DNA from: Gammaproteobacteria bacterium
GTDB lineage: Bacteria; Pseudomonadota; Gammaproteobacteria; Thiohalomonadales; Thiohalomonadaceae
Length of the DNA stretch: 32,492 nucleotides
Direction: 5' to 3'
Assembly: GCA_014859545.1 (NCBI GenBank)
Contig: JACUTZ010000010.1
Location: forward strand, 1 to 32,492
The notes beneath the pieces were generated by a model. That model saw nothing but the letters and a program-made list of their open reading frames with translations. It searched no databases and was not told the origin of the DNA. Each line of letters begins with the position of its first letter. Within the stretch, counting starts at the first letter, position 1. The translations under genes and the position numbers were made by a program. Positions 25,057 through 32,492 of this stretch are shown piece after piece.

Positions 25057-26407
25057 CCGCCATCCGGCTGGCCATGAACGCCAATCCATCCTTGTCTCGC
25101 AACACCGAACCCAGTGCGGCTTCCACCTGCTCCACACTCAGGCCGATCCGCTGCAGCAGTTCCTCGGGGATCTCCATCACCTCGCTCTCACCAATACCAT
25201 GGCGTTTGAGCAGGACATTGGCCACGAAGACCAGGTTGGCGTAGATGGAATAATCGCCCTGCAACGCCGGATTATGATGACCGGACACCGCATTGGCGAT
25301 CTCCCGGGGCATATCCCAGGCATCCATCAGCCACAGACCCATCTCGGTGTGGGAGACAGCGAGGATCTCCTGTTCCAGCTTCAACAGAGAGGTATCCGGA
25401 TGTTGTTCACGGGCCTGATTCAGGCGCTGGAACTGGGCCGGGAACAGATGCCCCAGCAACAGAATGCCAAAGTTATGCAACAGGCCGGCCAGATAACCCA
25501 TTCCCGCCGAGGGGCGGCGCTGAAAATCCATGCGCTCACACAGGGCCTGGGTCAGGGTGGCGGTATACACCGCATGTCGCCAGAAACTGTTCAGACCAAG
25601 CGGGCCTTCCTTGGGATTATTGAAGGCCTTGCCCAGCGCGAGACCAAAGGCAATATCCTGCACAAAGTCCATGCCCAGCACCCGCACGATGGCCTGCTCG
25701 ACGGAACTAATCTTGCCCTGGTAGGCATACAGCGGCGAGGTGGCGTAGCGGATCAACTGGGCGGACAGACTGGGGTCCTGCTCGATGACCGCCGCCAGCT
25801 CGCTGGCATGGGCGTAGGGATTGTTCTTGATCCGAATCAGCTCGGTGGCCAGACCTGGCATGGCCGGTAGATCATTGACCTGCTGCACCTTGCGTCGCAT
25901 GCCATCACGCTGGTCGGCGCTCTGGGCCTGCTCGGTCTGATCCCGGGCAATGCGATGCCCCTTCCAGGTCTCCGCATGCAGCAGGGCAAAATTAGCCGCA
26001 TCCGCATTGATCAACAGGCCGGGCACACCCACCGGGAAATAGACCTGTGCCATCGCCTCGACGCTGCGGTCCATGATGGCACGGATCCCAAAGGGGGCGG
26101 CCAAAGGCGGCAGCGCCTCCAGCTGGCAGCCGTTCAGCAGTTCAGCACCCTCCACCGGAGTACAGAGGGAAAACTCCCGCTTGAACAACTGGCTGATGCG
26201 CTCCAAATCGAGCTGCTGATCGGCACGAATCACCGCCATCAGGTAATTTTTGCCGCTACGCAGCATCACCGGGCGAACGACCTGCTCCAGAGAGAGGCCG
26301 GCCAGGGAAACGGTTTCTTCAAGGTGGCGTCCGGCATCCGTTTGACGGCCCTTGAAACGACCTCCACTGTCGGCAAGATAGGTTCTGACTGTCGATGGAA
26401 TGTTCAT
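25052..26407 (-). CDS. YbaK-like and HDOD two-domain signalling protein
   Basis: The 451-residue cytoplasmic protein has two parts. Residues 1-155 resemble the YbaK/aminoacyl-tRNA deacylase-type fold (RSGKNYLMAVIRADQQLDLERI, then LPPLAAPFGIRAIMDRSV). Residues about 172-370 are an HDOD domain (NDLPAMPGLATELIRIKNNP, IEQDPSLSAQLIRYATSP, VRVLGMDFVQDIAFGLALG). In the HD position it reads LLHNFG (His311-Asn312), so the metal-binding Asp is lost, as is usual for HDOD domains, which are thought to be regulatory rather than hydrolytic. The ATG at 26407 has AGGAG 6 nt upstream. Its TAG stop lies inside the terminal repeat of the adjacent MITE-like element. Partner and signal are unknown; HDOD proteins often act with c-di-GMP networks. 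Confidence 0.88.
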   Translation of the reverse strand: MNIPSTVRTYLADSGGRFKGRQTDAGRHLEETVSLAGLSLEQVVRPVMLRSGKNYLMAVIRADQQLDLERISQLFKREFSLCTPVEGAELLNGCQLEALPPLAAPFGIRAIMDRSVEAMAQVYFPVGVPGLLINADAANFALLHAETWKGHRIARDQTEQAQSADQRDGMRRKVQQVNDLPAMPGLATELIRIKNNPYAHASELAAVIEQDPSLSAQLIRYATSPLYAYQGKISSVEQAIVRVLGMDFVQDIAFGLALGKAFNNPKEGPLGLNSFWRHAVYTATLTQALCERMDFQRRPSAGMGYLAGLLHNFGILLLGHLFPAQFQRLNQAREQHPDTSLLKLEQEILAVSHTEMGLWLMDAWDMPREIANAVSGHHNPALQGDYSIYANLVFVANVLLKRHGIGESEVMEIPEELLQRIGLSVEQVEAALGSVLRDKDGLAFMASRMAA

Positions 26408-26523
26408 GGCAAGCTCCTAATACTTCAGCTAGACAGGGGATACCTGCTATTGGAAATGAGGATATGTACTCGCCATCTCCATCGTTGTGACGACAATCGC
26501 AAGATCGTCAGAAAAGAAAGCCC

Positions 26524-28851
26524 CTAAGAGCGCTTTAAGCCCGCAAATGCGGCCGCCATCGCATTATTGGCCGGTGGCTGCTGAGGGTTTTTCGCCGCTT
26601 GTGGGGGGCGTGCCCGTGCCGACTTGCCCCGCTCGGTAGCCGCTGATGGGCGCTGTTCGGCATCCCGTGGGTCATCGGCGAGACGCATGCTCAGACCGAT
26701 GCGCTTGCGCGGGATATCCACCGCCATCACCTTGACCTTGACCACATCGCCGGCCTTGACCACTTCACGCGGGTCCTTGACGAACTTGTCGGACAGGGCC
26801 GAAATATGCACCAAACCGTCCTGATGTACACCGATATCGACAAATGCACCGAAATTCGTCACATTTGTCACCACTCCTTCCAGGATCATCCCCACCTGTA
26901 GATCCTTTAACGCCTCCACGCCCTCGCGAAATTCAGCGGTACGGAACTCCGGACGCGGATCGCGCCCAGGCTTATCCAGCTCGGCGATGATGTCGCGCAC
27001 CGTCGGTTCACCAAAACGCGCGTCGGTAAAGTCATTGGCCGCCAGACTCCCCAAAAAACGGCTATCGCCGATCAAATTTCCGATCACCCGACCACTCCTG
27101 GCCAGGATCCGCTCCACCACCGGATAGGCCTCCGGATGTACCGCCGAGGCATCCAGCGGATTGGCCCCGTTCATGATGCGCAGAAAGCCGGCGCACTGCT
27201 CGAAGGCCTTGTCGCCCAGGCGTGGCACCTTGAGGATCTCGCGCCGATCCGCAAAGGCACCGTGCTCATCCCGGTAGCTGACGATATTGGCCGCCAGGCT
27301 GGTGCTCAGGCCGGCAACCCGCGCCAGCAGCGCCGCCGAGGCGGTATTCACATCCACCCCGACCGCATTCACACAGTCCTCCACCACCGCATCCAACTGG
27401 CGGGCCAGGCGGGTCTGGGAGACATCGTGCTGGTATTGGCCCACCCCGATCGACTTGGGATCGATCTTGACCAGCTCGGCCAGGGGGTCTTGCAGACGCC
27501 GGGCAATCGACACCGCGCCACGCAGCGAGACATCCAGATCCGGAAATTCCCGGGAGGCAAACTCCGAGGCGGAATACACCGAGGCCCCCGCCTCGCTGAC
27601 CATGATACGGGTCAGCTTCAGCTCGGGGTGACGCTGACACAACTCGCCAGCCAGCTTATCGACCTCCCGGGAACCGGTGCCATTACCAATACTGATCAGA
27701 TCCACACCATGGCGCTGGGCCAGCGTTGCCAGAGTCTGGAGTGACTGATCCCACTGATGTTTGGGGGCGAGCGGATAGATGGTCTCGGTATCGAGCAATT
27801 TGCCGGTGGCGTCCACCACCGCCACCTTGACCCCGGTGCGGATCCCCGGGTCCAGGCCCATGGTGGCACGCGGGCCGGCCGGGGCGGCCAGCAACAGGTC
27901 TTTCAGATTATTGGCAAAGACCTTGATCGCCTCTTCCTCGGCCTGCTCACGCAGGCGGGTTTTCAGATCCGTATCCAGGTGGGTCAGGATCTTCACCCGC
28001 CAGGCCCAGCGCACCACCTCGGCCAGCCAGCGATCACCCGGGCGCCCCTGTTGGCGCAGCCCCAGATAACTGGCGATCATCCGTTCAGCCACCCCCGCCT
28101 GACCTGGGGCCAGCGCTGCATCCTCGGGCAGACGCAACTCCAGATTCAACACCCCCTCCTTGCGCCCACGAAACAAGGCCAGGGCCCGATGCGATGGGAT
28201 CTTGTTAAGTGCCTCGGAAAATTCAAAGTAATCGCCAAACTTGGCCCCTTCCTGCTCCTTGCCGCTGACCAGGCTCGAAACCAGCAAGGCGTGTTGCCAG
28301 AGATGATCGCGCAAGCTGCCGACCAAGCCGGCATCCTCGGCGAAGTTTTCCATCAGGATCTGCTTGGCCCCCTCCAGGGCTTCGGCCACATCATTCACCC
28401 CCAGCTCGGTATTCACATAGACCAGCGCCTCGGACTCCGGGCTCAACCCCGGCTCGGCTAACAGGGCCAGCGCCAATGGCTCCAGACCCGCTTCCCTGGC
28501 GATCTGCGCCTTGGTACGGCGCTTGGGTTTATAGGGCAGGTACAGGTCTTCCAGGCGGGTCTTGGTTTCCGCAGCCAGGATACTGGCCTTCAGCGCCTCG
28601 CTGAGTTTGCCCTGCTCATCAATCGACTTGAGCACCGCCCCACGGCGATCTTCCAGCTCACGCAGATAAGCCAGGCGTTCTTCCAGGCTGCGCAGCTGGA
28701 TGTCATCCAGGCCACCAGTGGCTTCCTTGCGATAGCGTGCGATAAACGGCACGGTCGCCCCGCCATCCAGCAACGCCACCGCTGCGGCAACCTGAGGCAG
28801 ACGCACGGCCAGTTCATTGGCAATCCGTTGGGCAATCGGGGGCAAGCTCAT
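26524..28851 (-). CDS. tex: RNA-binding transcription accessory protein Tex
   Basis: The 775-residue product has the Tex domain order: an N-terminal helical region ([39 protein letters not shown] in outline), a YqgF/RuvC-like domain near 325-430 ([20 protein letters not shown]), tandem helix-hairpin-helix around 490-560 and one S1 RNA-binding domain near 650-725 ([31 protein letters not shown] in outline). A basic, low-complexity tail follows. Tex is a conserved relative of eukaryotic Spt6 that binds RNA or DNA and influences transcription and stress responses. The ATG at 28851 has AGGTGG 7 nt upstream. It lies 116 nt from the HDOD gene on the same strand and diverges from the GGDEF-EAL gene. 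Length is normal. Confidence 0.96.
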   Translation of the reverse strand: MSLPPIAQRIANELAVRLPQVAAAVALLDGGATVPFIARYRKEATGGLDDIQLRSLEERLAYLRELEDRRGAVLKSIDEQGKLSEALKASILAAETKTRLEDLYLPYKPKRRTKAQIAREAGLEPLALALLAEPGLSPESEALVYVNTELGVNDVAEALEGAKQILMENFAEDAGLVGSLRDHLWQHALLVSSLVSGKEQEGAKFGDYFEFSEALNKIPSHRALALFRGRKEGVLNLELRLPEDAALAPGQAGVAERMIASYLGLRQQGRPGDRWLAEVVRWAWRVKILTHLDTDLKTRLREQAEEEAIKVFANNLKDLLLAAPAGPRATMGLDPGIRTGVKVAVVDATGKLLDTETIYPLAPKHQWDQSLQTLATLAQRHGVDLISIGNGTGSREVDKLAGELCQRHPELKLTRIMVSEAGASVYSASEFASREFPDLDVSLRGAVSIARRLQDPLAELVKIDPKSIGVGQYQHDVSQTRLARQLDAVVEDCVNAVGVDVNTASAALLARVAGLSTSLAANIVSYRDEHGAFADRREILKVPRLGDKAFEQCAGFLRIMNGANPLDASAVHPEAYPVVERILARSGRVIGNLIGDSRFLGSLAANDFTDARFGEPTVRDIIAELDKPGRDPRPEFRTAEFREGVEALKDLQVGMILEGVVTNVTNFGAFVDIGVHQDGLVHISALSDKFVKDPREVVKAGDVVKVKVMAVDIPRKRIGLSMRLADDPRDAEQRPSAATERGKSARARPPQAAKNPQQPPANNAMAAAFAGLKRS

Positions 28852-28943
28852 TGGTATTCCACCTGTTATGCAGAGTCAGAGTCAATTAAGGCCGGGGATG
28901 GTAACAAAGCACGGCCCGATAGGTAATCTTGACAAATCTGAAT

Positions 28944-28972
28944 GTGACTTAATCGTGACATTCCCATACAAT
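28944..28972 (+). promoter_or_regulatory. Candidate promoter of the GGDEF-EAL gene
   Basis: -35 GTGACT (28944-28949), 17-nt spacer, -10 TACAAT (28967-28972, five of six). It lies 47 nt before the GTG start, in the 167-nt tex gap. TTGACA (28929-28934) and GTGACA (28955-28960) lie around the -35. Confidence 0.5.
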
Positions 28973-29018
28973 CCCCGTACGAACCCTAATAATCTCTACA
29001 CCGGGCCGACCAAAACCT

Positions 29019-32000
29019 GTGAATATCCGCCAAACCCACCGCCTGCAACGCCAACTCATGCTGATGGCCATGGTGGGGATCCTGATCACCGGCCTGGTGG
29101 TAGGTCTGGCTACCGCGATCCCCCTCTACCAGCACACCCGCCACTATAATGAAATGGCGATGGGCTTCCAGGTAAGCAGCCAGGCCCAGGCCCTCTCTCA
29201 GTTGCTGGGAAAATACCTGGATATCGCCCAGCAGTTCAGCAGCCGCAGCCAGATCCGGGACCGCCTGGAGATGTATAACCGTGCGGAGATCAGTCAGGCT
29301 GAGTTGATCGACTATACCGTACCGCGCATGTCCGACGCCCTGGGCCAGGCCAGTGATGTGCTGGCCTTGCTGCGTTTGGATGTGCATGGCGAACTGGCCG
29401 TCCCTATCGGAGAGATTCCCGATGGCCTGCGCTGGCAGATCTCGCGCCTGGATTCAACCCAAGCCCTGTTACATGGCCCGCGTGAGGCCAATGGTGCGCT
29501 GTATCTACTGGTTTCCAGCCCCATTTTCAATCGTACCGGCATCCAGGTGGGCACCGATCTGGTGGTGGTGCAACTGGATGGTTTGGCCGCCTTGATGGCC
29601 ACCCACCAGGCCTTTGGGAACGATATTCGCCAGTACATCTATAACAAGCGCATGGGGTTGATCTTCGCGCTGGACAAGGAAATGCAATTTCACCCGATGA
29701 GCGGGGTGCAGGCCGAACACTTGCTGGCGCAGCGCCATGAAACCGAGCAACCGACCCACTTTACGGACGAGGTCAGCACCCTGGCCTATTTTCAGGAGCT
29801 GCCAAATCTGGCCGACTGGGAACTGGTGATCACCCTGCCGGAAAGCAGTATCCAGCGCTCTGCCCAGCAACAATTGCTACTACCGCTACTGACCATCCTG
29901 TTGATGCTGGCGCTCAGCCTGATCGTCACCAACCGGCTGATGCGCCCACTCTCCAGCCAGGTCATCGAAAGCTCACGCAAGCTCAGTGAGCTCAGTCAGG
30001 AACAGCAGGTATTACTCGATTTGGCCCATGGCTTTGCGTTTCGCCTCGACACCCACGGGGTGATCCATTACGCCACCCCCGGCATCGAACAGGTACTGGG
30101 CACCAGCCCTGCCGAACTGCCCATCCACCAGGGCCGCCTCAACCTTGATGAGGCCAGCAATCAAGAGGCCTCCCAACAACTACGTCAGTTACTGCTACAT
30201 GCCAATGAACCACCGCCATTCCTAATCACCACCCGCCATACCAATGGCCAAACCGTGGTACTGGAAGTCCATGCCCGTGCGATGCTGGACGATGGCAAGG
30301 TGACCGGCATTCGCGCCATCGCCCGTGACGTCACCCAGCGTATTGAGGCCGAGCAAAGTCTGGCAAAATCCAACCAGGAATGGTCCTATGCGATGGACTT
30401 TTTCGACCATGCCATCTACCTGGTCGATCTGGAGGATCGTGTGGTGCGTGCCAACCGCGCCTTCCTGCAGCTACTGGGAGTCTCGCGCGAAGAGGTCATC
30501 GGCAAGAATATCGTCGAGATCATGCATCCCCATGGTGAACTCAAGGAATGCCCGGTCTGTCGGGCAAGACGCCTGCGCCAAGATGCCTATATCGTGCTCG
30601 ACGGGGATGACCCGGACAACCCTGTTGGACGACCGATTGAGGTCACCACCCGCATCATTCATGATGCCGACGGCCAGGCCACCGGGGTGTTGATGGGGAT
30701 GCAGGATCTAACTCGCAGCCGCCAGACCGAGGAACAACTGCGCCTCGCCGCCAGTGTGTTCGAGGGTAGCCATGAGGCGATCATGATCATGTCTACCGAT
30801 CAGCGCATCATCAACGTCAACCAGGCCTTTTGTACCATCACCGGCTATAGTCACGAGCAGGTTCAAGGGCGGCCACTGAGTGATTTTCTCAGTACCGAGC
30901 AATTCGGTGATGAAACGGCCGAACATATCAGGCGTGTGATCGAAGAAGATGATACTTGGCAGGGCGAGCTGTGGTACCGGCGCGAAGATGGCGGCATCTT
31001 CCCTGCCTGGCAAAATCTCAGTGTGGTACGCAACAGCATGGATCGGCCGGTACGCTTCATCGGCGTGTTTACCGACATCTCTGAGCAAAAGGCCAGCGAG
31101 GCGCGCATCCAACGCCTGGCCCACTACGACCTGCTCACCGAACTGCCCAATCGGGTACTACTGATGGATCGTCTGCATAGTGCGGTGGAACGCATGCGCC
31201 GCGGACAGAAACAGCTGGCCGTGCTGTTCCTGGACCTGGACCGCTTCAAAAACGTCAATGACAGCCTGGGCCATCCGGTCGGTGATCGCATGCTCAAGGT
31301 CGTCGCCGAACGTCTGATGTCGGTGATGCGTGAAGAGGATACCGTGGCCCGCCTGGGAGGGGACGAGTTTCTGATTATCATCGAAGACCTCCATGACCCA
31401 CAGCACGCCGCACTGGTGGCACGCAAGGCCCTCGACAGCCTGGCCCAAGCCATCATGGTGGAGCACCATCAGCTGTTTATCGGTGCCAGCATCGGCATCA
31501 GCCTGTTCCCCGAAGACGGCGATGAGGCCGATACCCTGATCACCAACGCCGATACCGCCATGTATCGCGCCAAGGAAACCGGCCGCAATACCTTCCAGTT
31601 CTATACCCCTGAATTGACCCAACGCAGTCTGGAACGCTTCGAACTGGAACGTGACCTGCGTCTGGCACTGGAACGTAACGAACTGTTGCTGCACTTCCAA
31701 CCCCAGGCCAGTGTCGCCACGGCATCCTGTCTCGGTGCCGAGGCACTGGTACGCTGGCGGCATCCGGAAAAGGGCTTGATCCCCCCGGATCGTTTTATCT
31801 TACTGGCGGAAGAGACCGGGCTGATCCTCGAGCTGGGACGATGGGTATTGCTACAGGCCTGTCAGCAGGCAGTGGAATGGCAGCAGCAGGGCATACCACT
31901 ACGGATCGCCGTCAATCTCTCCGGCAAGCAGATCATTCATGGCAATATTGTAGAAACCGTCGCCCAGGTTCTCGCCGACACCCAACTGGATCCCGCCCTG

Positions 32001-32405
32001 CTGGAATTGGAGATCACCGAAGGCTTTGTCCTCAGTCATGCGGAACAGGGTATTCAAACCCTGGAGCAACTCAAGACGCTGGGGCTTAGCCTGGCGATCG
32101 ATGATTTCGGCACCGGCTATTCCTCACTCAGTTACCTCAAGCGACTGCCCATCGACAGGCTCAAGATCGACAAATCCTTTGTCCAGGGCGTGTCAGAAGA
32201 TCCGGACGATGCTGCAATAGCGACCACCATCATCGCAATGGGCCGCAGCCTGCGACTGGATGTCCTCGCCGAGGGGGTGGAAACCCAGGCACAATTGGAT
32301 TTCATGATGGCAAATGGCTGTCACGAGTTCCAGGGCTATTTTTTTAGCCGTCCACTGCCTGCCGATGAATTCATCGCATGGTGTCAGCAACAGCGCTCAG
32401 ACTGA
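29019..32405 (+). CDS. Membrane-bound PAS-PAS-PAS-GGDEF-EAL c-di-GMP enzyme
   Basis: This 1,128-residue protein makes and/or degrades c-di-GMP. Order: membrane helix about 13-36; periplasmic sensor about 37-284 (Cache-like by position and length); second helix about 285-305; PAS 1 about 329-438, PAS 2 about 451-565 and PAS 3 about 570-690, each ending in a DxT/DxS segment. The GGDEF domain follows with an intact GGDEF (780-784) and an inhibitory I-site REED (771-774) five residues before it. The EAL domain has intact Glu908-Ala-Leu and DDFGTGYSS (1028-1036). Both active sites look functional, so the net activity cannot be told from sequence. PAS 2 carries CPVC (511-514). The GTG at 29019 is chosen because it keeps the charged N-terminus before the first helix. 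No Shine-Dalgarno is clear, and ATGs at 29058 and 29064 are alternatives. Confidence 0.95.
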   Translation: MNIRQTHRLQRQLMLMAMVGILITGLVVGLATAIPLYQHTRHYNEMAMGFQVSSQAQALSQLLGKYLDIAQQFSSRSQIRDRLEMYNRAEISQAELIDYTVPRMSDALGQASDVLALLRLDVHGELAVPIGEIPDGLRWQISRLDSTQALLHGPREANGALYLLVSSPIFNRTGIQVGTDLVVVQLDGLAALMATHQAFGNDIRQYIYNKRMGLIFALDKEMQFHPMSGVQAEHLLAQRHETEQPTHFTDEVSTLAYFQELPNLADWELVITLPESSIQRSAQQQLLLPLLTILLMLALSLIVTNRLMRPLSSQVIESSRKLSELSQEQQVLLDLAHGFAFRLDTHGVIHYATPGIEQVLGTSPAELPIHQGRLNLDEASNQEASQQLRQLLLHANEPPPFLITTRHTNGQTVVLEVHARAMLDDGKVTGIRAIARDVTQRIEAEQSLAKSNQEWSYAMDFFDHAIYLVDLEDRVVRANRAFLQLLGVSREEVIGKNIVEIMHPHGELKECPVCRARRLRQDAYIVLDGDDPDNPVGRPIEVTTRIIHDADGQATGVLMGMQDLTRSRQTEEQLRLAASVFEGSHEAIMIMSTDQRIINVNQAFCTITGYSHEQVQGRPLSDFLSTEQFGDETAEHIRRVIEEDDTWQGELWYRREDGGIFPAWQNLSVVRNSMDRPVRFIGVFTDISEQKASEARIQRLAHYDLLTELPNRVLLMDRLHSAVERMRRGQKQLAVLFLDLDRFKNVNDSLGHPVGDRMLKVVAERLMSVMREEDTVARLGGDEFLIIIEDLHDPQHAALVARKALDSLAQAIMVEHHQLFIGASIGISLFPEDGDEADTLITNADTAMYRAKETGRNTFQFYTPELTQRSLERFELERDLRLALERNELLLHFQPQASVATASCLGAEALVRWRHPEKGLIPPDRFILLAEETGLILELGRWVLLQACQQAVEWQQQGIPLRIAVNLSGKQIIHGNIVETVAQVLADTQLDPALLELEITEGFVLSHAEQGIQTLEQLKTLGLSLAIDDFGTGYSSLSYLKRLPIDRLKIDKSFVQGVSEDPDDAAIATTIIAMGRSLRLDVLAEGVETQAQLDFMMANGCHEFQGYFFSRPLPADEFIAWCQQQRSD

Positions 32406-32452
32406 ATTCGCATCGTTCATTTATCGAAACGGCAACCCCCCCTCGCGCAACA

Positions 32453-32481
32453 TTTCCATAACAAAAATCTTGTGCTATAAC
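32453..32481 (+). promoter_or_regulatory. Candidate extended -10 promoter at the right edge
   Basis: -35 TTTCCA (32453-32458), 17-nt spacer, -10 TATAAC preceded by TGC (extended -10). It points out of the window, presumably serving the next plus-strand gene. Confidence 0.4.
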
Positions 32482-32492
32482 TACGACCAGTG

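Noticed and set aside
24871-25077. 68-codon open frame within the MITE-like element
   Set aside because: It lies wholly in palindromic repeat sequence, resembles no transposase, and its start is in the terminal repeat.
26480-26515. TGACGA/TCGTCA hairpin between tex and the HDOD gene
   Set aside because: The stem of about 7 bp has a G-T pair and no T run follows; not convincing as a terminator.

Overview
The window is a gene-dense, GC-rich stretch of bacterial chromosome with housekeeping genes only. There is no rRNA, tRNA, CRISPR array, integrase or intact transposase that I can see. The order leuC-leuD-leuB-asd-fimV-truA-trpF-trpB-trpA-accD-folC is a gammaproteobacterial arrangement, and the FimV hub protein, the HemN/PrmB/AroC genes and the GGDEF-EAL protein fit that class. 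A Chromatiales-like (sulfur-oxidiser type) lineage is my best guess, made from memory of synteny and not from a search.

Layout. Positions 1-12.6 kb, minus strand, carry leucine synthesis (leuCDB), aspartate-semialdehyde dehydrogenase (asd), the polar hub FimV, tRNA pseudouridine synthase TruA, the last tryptophan steps (trpF, B, A), acetyl-CoA carboxylase beta (accD) and the first 18 codons of folC. A LysR regulator (12.9 kb, plus strand) diverges from leuC. It is followed by an unrecognised 177-residue Cys-containing protein overlapping a small cupin gene. At 14.9-17.2 kb an MscS channel diverges from a secreted dienelactone-hydrolase-like protein whose catalytic residues all look replaced. 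Positions 17.4-22.7 kb, minus strand, hold mogA-prmB-hemN and aroC-MFS transporter. At 22.8-24.8 kb the radical-SAM gene amrS and the MEMO-family gene amrB are divergent. At 25.0-28.9 kb lie a YbaK-HDOD fusion and the RNA-binding protein Tex on minus. At 29.0-32.4 kb, plus strand, is a large membrane-bound PAS/GGDEF/EAL c-di-GMP enzyme.

The most distinctive feature is not a gene. Between 69 and 19,841 ten intergenic gaps hold large imperfect palindromes. Their arms are built of degenerate 8-9 nt units (CGCAAAGG, CACAGAGG or CGCAGAGG types). They sit just behind stop codons, including inside the otherwise compact leu and trp-acc gene strings, and none is seen after 19.9 kb. A different, MITE-like element of about 195 bp with perfect 20-bp terminal inverted repeats lies at 24,859-25,056, and its end supplies the stop codon of the HDOD gene.

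Functionally the window joins amino-acid synthesis (Leu, Trp, chorismate, the Asp family), fatty-acid/folate entry, heme and molybdopterin synthesis, translation-factor methylation and tRNA modification with surface and signalling functions (FimV, HDOD, c-di-GMP).
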